This document shows positions 1-8,664 of a stretch of DNA of 64,000 bases, in pieces. The DNA comes from an uncultured Clostridia bacterium (GTDB lineage: Bacteria > Bacillota > Clostridia > Lachnospirales > CAG-274). The notes under the pieces were generated by a model, which searched no databases, was not told the origin of the DNA, and saw only the letters and a program-made list of their open reading frames with translations. The translations under genes and the position numbers were made by a program. The DNA lies in contig CANPXH010000002.1 in NCBI GenBank assembly GCA_947585865.1, forward strand, positions 1 to 64,000, written 5' to 3'. Each line of letters begins with the position of its first letter. Position 1 is the stretch's first letter.

Positions 1-9
1 CGCCTGAGG

Positions 10-137
10 ACAGGAACTTTTCTGTAATTTTGGCAGAATTGCCAAAATTGCGGAAAACACGGCTGGTTCCTACCTTAACTAACTGAAAGAAATGCCAAAA
101 AGCATTTCTTTCAAGCGTGTCGATTTTATCGACACGC
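10..137 (+). repeat. Structured intergenic repeat, copy A (left part outside window)
   Basis: This is one of three related copies (compare 34009-34251 and, on the minus strand, 29490-29727). Visible parts are AGGAAC (12-17), an 18-bp stem (18-35 with 40-57, loop GAAT), the conserved bulge CACGGCTG (58-65), GTTCCT (66-71) closing the outer stem, a TGAAAGAAATGC/GCATTTCTTTCA hairpin (about 85-112), and a GCGTGTCGA/TCGACACGC hairpin (115-137). The long stem has only two non-Watson-Crick positions and both would be G-U in RNA. The 5' third of the element lies beyond the window edge. It carries no open reading frame. Confidence 0.85.
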
Positions 138-140
138 AGA

Positions 141-169
141 AAGGATGCCTCAATAGGGCATCCTTTTTT
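141..169. terminator. Terminator hairpin after nfnB and at the right end of repeat copy A
   Basis: AAGGATGCC and GGGCATCCTT form a stem around a short loop, followed by a T-run on the plus strand. It lies 10 bp past the nfnB stop. It occupies the position where copies B and C carry their duplicated terminator-like hairpin. Confidence 0.7.
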
Positions 170-178
170 GGTTCATTG

Positions 179-1564
179 TTACTTGCTCAAATATTCATCT
201 ATTGCGGCTGCGGCTTTTTTACCGGCACCCATAGCCAGTATAACGGTAGCGGCGCCTGTCACGGCATCGCCTCCGGCATACACGCCTTCACGGCTTGTAA
301 GGCCGGTTTCCTCCTCAGCCACTATACATCTTCTTTTGTTTACTTCAAGTCCGGGTGTATTTGAGCTTATAAGAGGATTGGGAGAGGTACCGAGACTCAT
401 TATGACAGTGTCTACTTCCATTGTAAAATCACTGCCTTCTATAACGACAGGACTTCTTCTGCCGCTTTCATCAGGCTCGCCCAATCTCATCTTGACACAA
501 TTCATACCGCACACATTGCCTTCCTTATCCACAAGTATTTCTGTAGGGTTTGTGAGAAGGTCAAATATAATGCCTTCCTCCTTGGCGTGGTGCACCTCCT
601 CCACTCTTGCGGGGAGCTGTTCTTCGGCACGCCTGTATACTATATGGCTTTCGGCTCCCAGTCTTAAGGCAGTCCTTGCGGCATCCATGGCTACATTTCC
701 GCCGCCTATTACAGCAACCTTCCTGCCTATCTTAACGGGAGTGTCATAATCATCAAGGTATGCTTTCATAAGATTTACTCTTGTAAGCATTTCGTTGGCT
801 GAAAATACACCGTTGGCATTTTCGCCGGGTATACCCATAAACTTGGGAAGACCTGCGCCGCTGCCGATGAACACGGCCTCAAAGCCTTCGTCTTCAAAAA
901 GCTGGTCTATTGTAAGAGTCCTGCCTATTATAACGTTCGTCTCTATTTTAACGCCAAGCTTTTTGATATTTTCTATCTCTGTTTTGACAACGGTCTCCTT
1001 GGGGAGTCTGAATTCCGGTATACCGTATTCCAAAACGCCGCCTGCCTTGTGGAGCGCTTCAAATATAGTTACATCGTATCCCTTTTTGGCAAGGTCTCCA
1101 GCACAGGTAAGGCCGGCAGGGCCTGCGCCTATCACGGCTACCTTTTTGCCCTTTGGAGCTTCCTTTGCGGTAAGATCCACATTATGCTCTCTTGACCAGT
1201 CGGCAGTAAATCTTTCGAGCTTGCCTATAGACACGGCATCGCCCTTGTTGCCAAGCACGCATTTGCCCTCGCACTGTGTTTCCTGCGGGCAGACACGGCC
1301 GCAAACGGCAGGGAGAGCCGAATACTTTGCTATCTCCTTGGCTGCGCCTTCAAAGTCCTTTTCTTTTATATTCTTTATAAAAGCGGGTATATCTATATTT
1401 ACAGGACAGCCTGTTACGCACATGGGCTTTGGACAGTTAAGACATCTGGAAGCCTCAAGCACCGCTTCATCCTCGTTGTATCCGAGGCATACTTCTTTGA
1501 AATTAGTTGCTCTTACCTTAGGATCCTGTTCTCTTACAGGTATTCTTGTATAATTAACAGCCAT
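179..1564 (-). CDS. nfnB: NfnB-like large subunit (GltD/GltA-type NADPH oxidoreductase)
   Basis: A 461-residue flavoprotein of the glutamate-synthase small-subunit family. The N-terminus (about 40-105) has Cys-rich [4Fe-4S] motifs (CLNCPKPMCVTGCP, CGRVCPQETQCEGKC). It is followed by an FAD dinucleotide motif (VIGAGPAGL near 144) and an NADP-site motif (VIGGGNVAMDAAR near 289). With the adjacent FAD/[2Fe-2S] protein it matches NfnAB, the electron-bifurcating NADH-dependent ferredoxin:NADP oxidoreductase of anaerobic Firmicutes. The start ATG overlaps the upstream stop (TAATG), so the two genes are translationally coupled. A lone GltD-like glutamate synthase subunit is less likely because no large glutamate synthase subunit is adjacent and NfnA is. 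Confidence 0.88.
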   Translation of the reverse strand: MAVNYTRIPVREQDPKVRATNFKEVCLGYNEDEAVLEASRCLNCPKPMCVTGCPVNIDIPAFIKNIKEKDFEGAAKEIAKYSALPAVCGRVCPQETQCEGKCVLGNKGDAVSIGKLERFTADWSREHNVDLTAKEAPKGKKVAVIGAGPAGLTCAGDLAKKGYDVTIFEALHKAGGVLEYGIPEFRLPKETVVKTEIENIKKLGVKIETNVIIGRTLTIDQLFEDEGFEAVFIGSGAGLPKFMGIPGENANGVFSANEMLTRVNLMKAYLDDYDTPVKIGRKVAVIGGGNVAMDAARTALRLGAESHIVYRRAEEQLPARVEEVHHAKEEGIIFDLLTNPTEILVDKEGNVCGMNCVKMRLGEPDESGRRSPVVIEGSDFTMEVDTVIMSLGTSPNPLISSNTPGLEVNKRRCIVAEEETGLTSREGVYAGGDAVTGAATVILAMGAGKKAAAAIDEYLSK

Positions 1565-2454
1565 TATCTGTCACCTCCGCATCCGCATCCGCCGTTTTTA
1601 TGAGTAGCGCCTTCTTCATATCTGAGCTTTGCTTGGCCTTCTTCTGTTTTATACATAGCCTGGCGGCGCATAGCTTCATCATAATTTATGAGGTGGCCGT
1701 CAAATTCCGGACCGTCCACACAGGCAAATTTCACCTCGCTGCCCACAGTTACTCTGCAGGCTCCGCACATACCTGTGCCGTCTACCATAATAGGGTTCAT
1801 GCTGACTATTGTGTGTATATTTAATTCCTTTGTCATCATGGAAGTAAACTTCATCATTATCATTGGCCCTATAACGACTGCGTGATCATAGTTCCTGCCT
1901 TGCTTTTCAACAAGCTCCTTGAGAAGATCCGTAACCCTGCCGTTATAGCCGTAGGTACCGTCATCCGTGGATATGTACAGGTTTTTGGCAACCTCTGACA
2001 TTTCATCCTCGAGTATGATCAGATCCTTTGTTCTTGCGCCTATGATGACATCCGAGTCTATACCTCTGTTTTTGAGCCACTTTACCTGCGGATATACGGG
2101 GGCTGCGCCTACGCCGCCTGCCACAAATATAATGTGCTTTTTCTTAAGCTCATCTTCGGACATATCACAAAGATCGCTTGGCCTGCCGAGAGGGCCTACA
2201 AAATCACAGATGTGATCGCCTTCCTTGTAGGTCATAAGCTCCATTGTGGATTTGCCTATAGCCTGAGTCACTATAGTGACCGTACCCTTATTTTCATCGT
2301 AATCACATATGGTAAGAGGTATTCTCTCTCCCTTGTCACTGTTCTTCACAATGACAAACTGACCCGGCAATGCTGATTTTGCAACTCTGGGCGCTTCGAT
2401 CTCCATTAAGAAAATGGTATCTGTCAGCATTTCCTTTTTTACTATCCTGTACAT
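1564..2454 (-). CDS. nfnA: NfnA-like small subunit (ferredoxin-NADP reductase, FAD and [2Fe-2S])
   Basis: A 296-residue protein of the sulfide dehydrogenase/dihydroorotate dehydrogenase electron-transfer (PyrK-like) family. It has an FAD-binding barrel (about 1-100, GQFVIVKN, RIPLTI), an NAD-binding half (VAGGVGAAPVYPQ near 110) and a C-terminal [2Fe-2S] motif (GMCGACRVTVG, then a later Cys, about 228-245). The extreme C-terminus is Gly/Cys rich (GGCGCGG). It is the first gene of the nfnAB operon and the site of NADH oxidation and flavin bifurcation in characterised Nfn enzymes. A GGAGG-type ribosome site precedes the ATG. Confidence 0.88.
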   Translation of the reverse strand: MYRIVKKEMLTDTIFLMEIEAPRVAKSALPGQFVIVKNSDKGERIPLTICDYDENKGTVTIVTQAIGKSTMELMTYKEGDHICDFVGPLGRPSDLCDMSEDELKKKHIIFVAGGVGAAPVYPQVKWLKNRGIDSDVIIGARTKDLIILEDEMSEVAKNLYISTDDGTYGYNGRVTDLLKELVEKQGRNYDHAVVIGPMIMMKFTSMMTKELNIHTIVSMNPIMVDGTGMCGACRVTVGSEVKFACVDGPEFDGHLINYDEAMRRQAMYKTEEGQAKLRYEEGATHKNGGCGCGGDR

Positions 2455-2516
2455 ATTTATCCTCCTTATATATCTTTATATACAGCAGATGTTTTGTTCG
2501 TTTATGTCTTCCGATA

Positions 2517-2551
2517 ATTTATAGTATACTATAAATCACCGAATTTTCAAA
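2517..2551 (-). promoter_or_regulatory. nfnAB promoter inside a 20-bp perfect palindrome
   Basis: On the minus strand TTGAAA (2550-2545) lies 16 bp from TATACT (2528-2523). The -10 box sits in the centre of a perfect 20-bp palindrome, 2517-2536 (ATTTATAGTA and its complement). A dimeric repressor bound there would block RNA polymerase. No regulator gene is adjacent. Confidence 0.6.
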
Positions 2552-2643
2552 GGATTTTTTCGTTTTTTCCTTAAAAAAATTAATATTTACATAAAATACA
2601 TATTATCCGCAATTATTTTTTATTGTAATTTAAAAAAAATGCT

Positions 2644-2671
2644 TGTTATTTTTCTATATAATATGTAAAAT
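2644..2671 (+). promoter_or_regulatory. Candidate promoter of the PEGA gene
   Basis: TTGTTA (2644-2649), a 16-bp spacer and TAAAAT (2666-2671), upstream of a gene starting at 2713. The region is very AT-rich, so chance matches are possible. Confidence 0.4.
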
Positions 2672-2712
2672 ATAATTAAAGAATTATACCATGGCTTAGG
2701 AGTGACGTTATA

Positions 2713-4029
2713 ATGAACAGTAAGGGTAACAGCGACCTGACGAACCACAAGAAAAAAACAAAAAGCGTTATGCCGGTAATGATGACGCTCGTTGTGGCAA
2801 TGGGCTTTATTGTGAGTATAGCCAGCTTTTCCGTAGTGTACAAATATATTATGAGCGACTCGGAGGGAGAGATATCCACAGAAAGATTCAGCGCCAATGA
2901 TATTGCAGGGCAGGCTTTGGCCAATCTTACGGGCTCAGATATAGATGCCGTTGTAAAGGCGGTAGATGCCAATGCGGGTACCGTTACGTTCCTTAATCTC
3001 AAAAACGAGACTACCAATACGGTCAGTCTGACCGATGAGAGCATACTTCCCCAAAACGTTACTATCGATAACGTTACGCCGGGCGATATATATACATATA
3101 TATTTGACAAGGATAAGCAGCTTACCGAGCTTAAGGAATGCAAGAATGCGTGGGAATTTTCCGACTACGGCATCACAATAAACAAGACGGCTCAGCTTAT
3201 CAAATTCACAGGCGAGGCCAAGAGCCATGCCGATCAGACATACAAATATGTAGACGGCATCACCACTGCCAAAAGATATGATGCCGTTATAACATTTGAA
3301 GAACTGAGTCCTTTGGATCTTGTGCAGGTGAAGGGCTATGACAACGGCAAGATAAATAAGATATATTCCATAAATGTGCAAAAAGGACACGGCCAGCTGC
3401 AGCTCAGGAACCTTAACTCCATAAGCTATCCCACACTGTATATAAATAACGAAAAACGTTCTGTCAACAAGAACACTCCCAATATATATCTTGCAGAGGG
3501 AACCTATACCGTTAAGATAACGGGCTCCAATTGTGACGATATAGTAAAAGAGGTCAACATAAATCCAAAGGAACCCTATGTTTTGGATCTTGCAAAGGCC
3601 ATGGTCAAGTCCGGTGTGCTCAATGTGACCGCAAACGTATCCGATTATAAGCTCTATATCAATGACAAGGAATATTCGCCTACCGAATCGAATCTTCTGG
3701 AGTACGGAACATATACCGTAAAAGCGGTAAAGGACGGCTATCAGGACTTTACGACCCAAGTGACTATAGATGCGGATGAAAATACGTGTGCCATAAATAT
3801 GATAAAGTCCGAGCAAAGCGCTTCCGTAACATTCAGCACAAGTCCGGAAGACACGGTCATATATATAGACGATTCACCGATAGGCACAGGCTCATTTACA
3901 AAGGAACTGCCGTTAGGTTCATATATAGCAACGGCAAAGCATGCGGGCTACGGTGATGTTACAAAGCAAATAAACCTTTCCGTAGACGGTCAGAGCATTT
4001 CGGCTGACTTTGTTCTTATGGCTAATTAA
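2713..4029 (+). CDS. Membrane-anchored PEGA-repeat surface protein
   Basis: A 438-residue protein. A short basic N-terminus is followed by one membrane segment (about 17-44), so most of the chain is outside the cell. The C-terminal half contains three PEGA-like repeats with the typical pattern ...YTVKITGSN..., ...YTVKAVKDGYQDF... and ...YIATAKHAGYGDV... (about 235-430); the middle region is unassigned. PEGA domains are beta-rich modules of bacterial surface proteins, and no catalytic motif is visible. It is followed 12 bp later by the DUF1232 gene and shares that gene's terminator at 4405-4440, so the two form an operon. The molecular role is unknown. Confidence 0.7.
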   Translation: MNSKGNSDLTNHKKKTKSVMPVMMTLVVAMGFIVSIASFSVVYKYIMSDSEGEISTERFSANDIAGQALANLTGSDIDAVVKAVDANAGTVTFLNLKNETTNTVSLTDESILPQNVTIDNVTPGDIYTYIFDKDKQLTELKECKNAWEFSDYGITINKTAQLIKFTGEAKSHADQTYKYVDGITTAKRYDAVITFEELSPLDLVQVKGYDNGKINKIYSINVQKGHGQLQLRNLNSISYPTLYINNEKRSVNKNTPNIYLAEGTYTVKITGSNCDDIVKEVNINPKEPYVLDLAKAMVKSGVLNVTANVSDYKLYINDKEYSPTESNLLEYGTYTVKAVKDGYQDFTTQVTIDADENTCAINMIKSEQSASVTFSTSPEDTVIYIDDSPIGTGSFTKELPLGSYIATAKHAGYGDVTKQINLSVDGQSISADFVLMAN

Positions 4030-4041
4030 GGTCGTGAAGGT

Positions 4042-4359
4042 ATGGGCAGAATAAAAAAAATATTATATGAATTGAATATCGACAGCAGGTTCAAGGATCA
4101 CTTAGAGGATTTTAAGCTTGCTTGCAGTATGATAAGGGATTATATCAAAAAGGATTATAGGAACATATCCTTCAGTTCAAAGGTCATTATTATTTTTACA
4201 GCCATATATGTGCTGTCTCCCATAGACCTTATACCCAAGGCTGTTCCTGTTCTCGGCAAGCTTGACGATATTTCCGTTATAATATTTGCACTTAAGACGC
4301 TTAGATCGGAAATAGATATGTACAGACTGTGGCTCGATACAAAAGATATGAGAAAGTAA
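4042..4359 (+). CDS. DUF1232 (YkvA-type) small membrane protein
   Basis: A 105-residue protein with the family signature YVLSPIDLIPKAVPVLGKLDD (about 53-73, flanked by a hydrophobic helix) that defines DUF1232/YkvA proteins. It starts 12 bp after the PEGA protein gene and probably shares its mRNA. Family function is not established. Assignment to the family is strong; the role is not known. Confidence 0.8.
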   Translation: MGRIKKILYELNIDSRFKDHLEDFKLACSMIRDYIKKDYRNISFSSKVIIIFTAIYVLSPIDLIPKAVPVLGKLDDISVIIFALKTLRSEIDMYRLWLDTKDMRK

Positions 4360-4404
4360 ATAGGCTTTCACCGAAGAAATGTATATATTACAATGATCAC
4401 TTTC

Positions 4405-4440
4405 AGCAAAAGGAACTGTTCAAACGGTTCCTTTTCTGCT
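4405..4440 (+). terminator. Terminator of the PEGA-DUF1232 operon
   Basis: AAAAGGAAC...GGTTCCTTTT stem (imperfect outer arms AGCA/TGCT) with a small loop, 46 bp past the DUF1232 stop. Confidence 0.65.
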
Positions 4441-4462
4441 TTGATATCATCAAAATAAAATG

Positions 4463-4504
4463 ACCGATCTCCGGGTGACGCATCACCCAAAGATCGGTTT
4501 TTTT
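4463..4504. terminator. Bidirectional terminator abutting the GH28 stop codon
   Basis: A long two-part stem, ACCGATCT with AGATCGGT outside and GGGTGA with TCACCC inside, ending in a run of seven T on the plus strand. The T-run overlaps the GH28 stop codon, so it can end convergent transcripts from both sides. Confidence 0.75.
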
Positions 4505-5894
4505 ACTGTAGTTCGGAACGTGAATTGGCAATGTCGTCATCAGCCATGACCTTTATAAGATTTATATTGGTCTGGAAGATGTTGTGACAGTCCTTGAGCT
4601 CCACTTTTTCATTTGTCTTGCAAGTGAAATTGCTTATATGTATATCATGTATAGGCATCTGAGGCAGACCTGATATAGTGATAGGCTTGCCTGCCTTTGT
4701 ACAGTTCACATCGTTTATATATATATTTTTGAATTCAGGCACTTCTTCGGGAGTGATCTCCTGGCCTTCCTTTGTATCCATATCGTAGCCCATATTAAAC
4801 GTAAGAGCTTCGTTCCTTATGCTTATCATATTGATGTTGTCTATATATACCTTTTCGACAACACCGCCTCTGCCCAAGCAGCTCTTGAAACGTATGCCTA
4901 TATCTGTGCCTATGAAGGTACAATCGCTTACGAAAATATTGCGAAGGCCGCCTGACATCTCGCTGCCTGCCACAAAGCCGCCGTGGCCGTGATAAACTAT
5001 ACAGTTGGTGATATCTACAAATTCGGAAGGCATACCCAACTTTCTGCCGTCTTCATTTTTGCCGGATTTGATACAGATGGCATCATCGCCTACGTCAAAT
5101 ATGGAATTATATACCTTGACGTATTTGCAGCTGTCTATATCCAAACCATCGGCATTTTGAGCAAACCACGGATTTCTCACATTTATGTTCCTTATGGTAA
5201 CATTTTTGCAAAGCCATGGATGAATGCCCCAAGCAGGGGAATTCTGGAACGTAGGCCCGTCTAAAAGCACTCTGTTGCATCTTGTGAGGTTGAGAAGAAC
5301 AGGTCTTAAAAAGCTGTGGTATTTCTCACATACCTCTTTGTTCTTGTAGAGATCGGGATTGGGTATGAGAGTCTTGTTGGCTTCAAGATTTGTCTCGGAA
5401 GGCCACCAAACTATTTCGCTTCCCGTATCATCCACTATGCCGCCTGCCTTAATGGTCTCCGCCCAGTTGCACTCAGCCATTTTCCATTGTTTGACAGGCC
5501 GCCACAGTCTGCCGTTGCCGTTTATGACACCTTCTCCGGTAATGGCAATGTTCTCAAGATCCTTGCCGTATATGGGAGATACGCAGCGGTACATAAACAG
5601 TCCTTCAAAGCTTGTGTTTATAAGAGGATAGTCTGACGGATTGTTTGAGAAGAATATAACAGCGCCGTTTTGCAAATGCAGATTGACATTGCTCATAAGC
5701 TCTATAGGCCCGGTATACCACACACCTCTTGGCACTACCACATAGCCGCCGCCGTCAGCATTACATTTTTCTATGGCTTTTCTGAAAGCTTCCTTGTTGT
5801 CGGTCATGGCATCACATACGGCGCCGAAGTCCGTAATGGGATAGGACACATCTCTGAATATTGGAAGCAATACGTCAAAATCGGGTTTTTCCAT
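4503..5894 (-). CDS. Glycoside hydrolase family 28 (polygalacturonase-like)
   Basis: A 463-residue right-handed beta-helix enzyme. GH28 motifs are present in order: NADGLDID (counterpart of the family NTDG), GDDAICIKSG (catalytic Asp pair), GHGG (catalytic His) and RFK (substrate binding), between about 255 and 345. An N-terminal YPITDFGAVCD segment is typical of family members that act on oligogalacturonides from the chain end. There is no signal peptide, so it probably acts inside the cell on imported oligosaccharides; this is inference. The start at 5894 follows an AGGAGGG site at good distance, rather than the in-frame ATG 21 bp upstream. KduD at 48696 fits a pectin-related diet. Confidence 0.85.
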   Translation of the reverse strand: MEKPDFDVLLPIFRDVSYPITDFGAVCDAMTDNKEAFRKAIEKCNADGGGYVVVPRGVWYTGPIELMSNVNLHLQNGAVIFFSNNPSDYPLINTSFEGLFMYRCVSPIYGKDLENIAITGEGVINGNGRLWRPVKQWKMAECNWAETIKAGGIVDDTGSEIVWWPSETNLEANKTLIPNPDLYKNKEVCEKYHSFLRPVLLNLTRCNRVLLDGPTFQNSPAWGIHPWLCKNVTIRNINVRNPWFAQNADGLDIDSCKYVKVYNSIFDVGDDAICIKSGKNEDGRKLGMPSEFVDITNCIVYHGHGGFVAGSEMSGGLRNIFVSDCTFIGTDIGIRFKSCLGRGGVVEKVYIDNINMISIRNEALTFNMGYDMDTKEGQEITPEEVPEFKNIYINDVNCTKAGKPITISGLPQMPIHDIHISNFTCKTNEKVELKDCHNIFQTNINLIKVMADDDIANSRSELQ

Positions 5895-5981
5895 TATATA
5901 TTTCCCTCCTGTCATTAGTTGACATACATTTAATATTATTGTATAACATTATTTAAAAATAGTCTAGTCTTTTTTTTGTTT

Positions 5982-6000
5982 TTATGGTATACTTATGGTA
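5982..6000 (+). promoter_or_regulatory. Direct repeat over the candidate metA -10 region
   Basis: TTATGGTA occurs twice (5982-5989 and 5993-6000), 11 bp apart, one helical turn. TATACT (5988-5993) between them is a plausible -10 box. The -35 region is weak, as at activator-dependent promoters. No SAM riboswitch or T-box is visible in the short leader. Confidence 0.4.
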
Positions 6001-6036
6001 AGATATACAAAAAAATCCCGGAAAGAGTGATATTAT

Positions 6037-6963
6037 ATGCCTATTAAGGTTTCGGACAACTTGCCTGCAAAGGGCATTTTGAATGAAGAGAGAATATTTG
6101 TTATGGGAGAGGAGAGGGCTTTTCACCAGGATATAAGACCTCTTAAGATATTGATACTTAATCTTATGCCGAACAAACAGGAAACGGAGGTACAGCTTTT
6201 AAGACTTTTGTCCAACACACCGCTGCAGCTTGAGGTAAGCTTTTTACATATGGAAAGCCATATTTCCAAAAACACCTCGGAGGATTATCTGCAGGAATTC
6301 TACAAGGTATTTCCCGATGTAAAGGATCAAAAATTTGACGGTATGATAATAACGGGAGCGCCTGTAGAGCACCTGCCTTATGAACAGGTCAACTACTGGG
6401 CCGAGCTTACCGATATATTCGAGTGGACAAAGACTAATGTGAACAGCACCTTCCATATATGCTGGGGCGCACAGGCAGGACTTTATTACCACTATGGTGT
6501 GCCAAAATATCAGCTTGACAAAAAGGTGTTCGGCGTTTTCCCTCACACCAAGGTGTATAAGCACGAAGATCTTTTAAGAGGCTTTGACGATATATTTTAT
6601 GTTCCTCATTCACGTCATACAGAGGTGCGTGAAGAGGATATAAAAAAGGTCAAGGAGCTGAATATACTCTCCGCTTCGGAGGAATCGGGAGTATATATAG
6701 TGGCCGATGATGACGGAAGCCAAATATTTGTTATGGGACATTCGGAATACGATTCGGATACTCTCAAAAATGAATATTTCAGAGATGTGGAAAAGGGGCT
6801 TGACATAGAGATACCCAAGCATTATTTTAAAAACGACGATCCTTCTCAGGGCCCTCTTTCCCTTTGGAAGGCTCATAGCTCGCTTCTCTACACCAATTGG
6901 CTCAATTACTATGTATATCAGAAGACACCTTATGATATAAACGAAATCGGTAAAAAGAATTAA
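6037..6963 (+). CDS. metA: Homoserine O-acyltransferase (MetA family), probably acetyl-specific
   Basis: A 308-residue protein, full length for MetA. The catalytic Cys lies in [16 protein letters not shown] (about 139-154), and the His/Glu pair follows in [10 protein letters not shown] and the MGHSEYD region. At the position that sets acyl-donor choice, this protein has Glu (TGAPVEHLP) where E. coli MetA has Gly (TGAPLGLV). Studies of MetA enzymes associate Glu there with acetyl-CoA. That fits the O-acetylhomoserine sulfhydrylase at 29863, so the pathway is probably homoserine to O-acetylhomoserine to homocysteine. Specificity is inferred from one residue. Confidence 0.88.
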   Translation: MPIKVSDNLPAKGILNEERIFVMGEERAFHQDIRPLKILILNLMPNKQETEVQLLRLLSNTPLQLEVSFLHMESHISKNTSEDYLQEFYKVFPDVKDQKFDGMIITGAPVEHLPYEQVNYWAELTDIFEWTKTNVNSTFHICWGAQAGLYYHYGVPKYQLDKKVFGVFPHTKVYKHEDLLRGFDDIFYVPHSRHTEVREEDIKKVKELNILSASEESGVYIVADDDGSQIFVMGHSEYDSDTLKNEYFRDVEKGLDIEIPKHYFKNDDPSQGPLSLWKAHSSLLYTNWLNYYVYQKTPYDINEIGKKN

Positions 6964-6977
6964 AAGGAGGAATGTAT

Positions 6978-7994
6978 ATGAATAAAAAATTATTGGGGCT
7001 CATTCTTTTTATCACCGTTTTGGCAATGAGTATAAATATAGGCATTGCCGCAGATAAGCCTGTGGAAATCCAAGTCGGCATAAACGCCGTAGCATCAGGC
7101 GCCGCCGTGGATTATCCCGCCGAAGGCGGAAGCATAAAGATAAACACGGCGACAGGTACCGTCATAGGCTACAGCGGAGCGGTAACAAAGGCCGACATAC
7201 CGGCTGTGCTGAACGGCGCACCCGTAAAGGCAGTGGGAAGCAATGCTTTTATGAATTGTAAAAGCCTTGCAAGGATAACATTCCCACAGTCTGTTGCAGC
7301 TATAGCGGCTGATTCCTTTGCCGGCTGCGACAAGACAAAGCTTGTTTTTGGCGTGATAAAGGGTTCGGCAGCGGAAAGCTATGCTGTGGCAAACGGCTTT
7401 AAAACAGAGTATGTTGAGGCCGTAACGGAGACGACCACATTACAGCATCCGGTACGCTACTACGGTGCAAAGAGATATAGGTGGAAGAATGTGACATCCT
7501 CCACAACGGAGGAAACTACCGAGGAGACTACCGATGAGCAGTATGAAGCCTCCGAAGACGAAGAGGAAAAAACGCTTTCAGGCGATGTCAGGGTGACGAT
7601 AGGCAGCAGTATCATCACAGTAGGCAATGAAGAATTTGTCGTAGATGCGGCGCCTTATATCCAAGCAGAGTCCAATTCAACTCTTGTTCCCCTTCGCTTT
7701 GCGGCAGTTGCCATAAGCGGCGGAAATGTTGAGAAGGCTCAGGACAGCTCTATGATAACATGGTATGCCGATACCAAAACGGCAGCCATAGATACAGGCG
7801 ACAGGACAGTTTCATTTACTGCCGGCAGCGACAAAATGGATATAGACGGTATATCCTATGATATGGACAACGGCGTGAAGGCTGAGATAACAGGCGGCAG
7901 GATGTTCATACCGATGAGAGCTTTAGGTGAAGCCCTTGATGTAAATGTATATTGGGATGCCGAGAACAGAACTGCGCTGTACAGTGAAAAATAG
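6978..7994 (+). CDS. Secreted BspA-type LRR protein with C-terminal amine-oxidase-N-like domain
   Basis: A 338-residue exported protein. It has a signal peptide (about 1-25, ending IGIAA), a short leucine-rich BspA/LRR_5 region (IPAVLNGAPVKAVGSNAF and CKSLARITFP, about 70-120), a Thr/Glu-rich spacer (TTEETTEETTDEQ), and a copper-amine-oxidase N-domain-like module (about 200-338, with LVPLRFAAVAI and MFIPMRALGEALDVNVYWD). The same C-terminal module ends the 5'-nucleotidase at 31394, and a related one is in the protein at 12692. No copper-oxidase catalytic domain is present, so it is probably a surface-binding module. The start at 6978 is 7 bp from AAGGAGG; the ATG at 6972 is too close. Confidence 0.7.
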   Translation: MNKKLLGLILFITVLAMSINIGIAADKPVEIQVGINAVASGAAVDYPAEGGSIKINTATGTVIGYSGAVTKADIPAVLNGAPVKAVGSNAFMNCKSLARITFPQSVAAIAADSFAGCDKTKLVFGVIKGSAAESYAVANGFKTEYVEAVTETTTLQHPVRYYGAKRYRWKNVTSSTTEETTEETTDEQYEASEDEEEKTLSGDVRVTIGSSIITVGNEEFVVDAAPYIQAESNSTLVPLRFAAVAISGGNVEKAQDSSMITWYADTKTAAIDTGDRTVSFTAGSDKMDIDGISYDMDNGVKAEITGGRMFIPMRALGEALDVNVYWDAENRTALYSEK

Positions 7995-8006
7995 ATACCG
8001 ATAAAC

Positions 8007-8046
8007 AGATCGCTCTCCACGGTCACAATACCGAGGAGAGCGATAA
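8007..8046. terminator. Bidirectional terminator between convergent genes
   Basis: CGCTCTCC (8011-8018) pairs with GGAGAGCG (8035-8042). AT-rich tails on both strands serve the plus-strand surface protein gene and minus-strand sigH. Confidence 0.65.
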
Positions 8047-8658
8047 TTATTTTTTATATGCTATTTTTTCCACCTTTTTTTTGATACGCTGCAGGGCGTT
8101 GTCTATACTTTTTTCTTCCTTGTCCATAATGACGGCTATCTCCGTATAGCTTTTGCCCTTAAGGTAAAGAGCCAATACCCTGCGTTCCATTTTGCTCAGG
8201 GCGTTTACTATAGCTCTTTCCATATTTTTGCGGCTTTCCTTTCCTATAACGAGCTCTTCGGGATTTATGTCCGAGCTGCTTATAAAATCCAAATAGGTAT
8301 GATCCTCACCGTCTCCCACAGGGTTGTCCATGGATACGGAGGAATTAAGAGGAAGATGCTTTTGTCTGCTTGCTGCCTTTATTGCGCTTATTATCTGTCT
8401 GTTTATGCAAAGCTCGGCAAATGCCACGAAGCTTACCTCTTTTTCGGGATCGAAATCCCTTATTGCCTTATACAGTCCTACCATGCCCTCTTGTATGACA
8501 TCTTCCTTATCTGCCCCCAGTATGAAATATCCTCTTGTTCTTTTCCTTATAAGACTTTTGCATTTGGTGTTTATAAGATATTCCAGCGCCGTAATGTCAT
8601 TTTCCTTTTGCACCTTCATAACAAGATATTCATAGGGCATATTCTCGTATATATCCAT
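8047..8658 (-). CDS. sigH: Sporulation-type RNA polymerase sigma factor SigH
   Basis: A 203-residue sigma-70 family factor. Region 2 has DVIQEGMVGLYKAIRDFDPEK (core binding and -10 melting, about 53-75) and region 4 has a helix-turn-helix (LYLKGKSYTEIAVIMDKEEKS, about 160-182) for the -35. Length and motifs match SigH, the transition/early sporulation sigma factor. It starts 6 bp after the yacP stop. The yacP-sigH order is conserved in Bacillus and Clostridia and supports the assignment over a generic ECF factor. Confidence 0.88.
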   Translation of the reverse strand: MDIYENMPYEYLVMKVQKENDITALEYLINTKCKSLIRKRTRGYFILGADKEDVIQEGMVGLYKAIRDFDPEKEVSFVAFAELCINRQIISAIKAASRQKHLPLNSSVSMDNPVGDGEDHTYLDFISSSDINPEELVIGKESRKNMERAIVNALSKMERRVLALYLKGKSYTEIAVIMDKEEKSIDNALQRIKKKVEKIAYKK

Positions 8659-8664
8659 AAACGA

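Noticed and set aside
117-1553. Plus-strand ORFs opposite nfnB
   Set aside because: They lie antisense to a clear flavoprotein, have no ribosome sites and no recognisable protein features.
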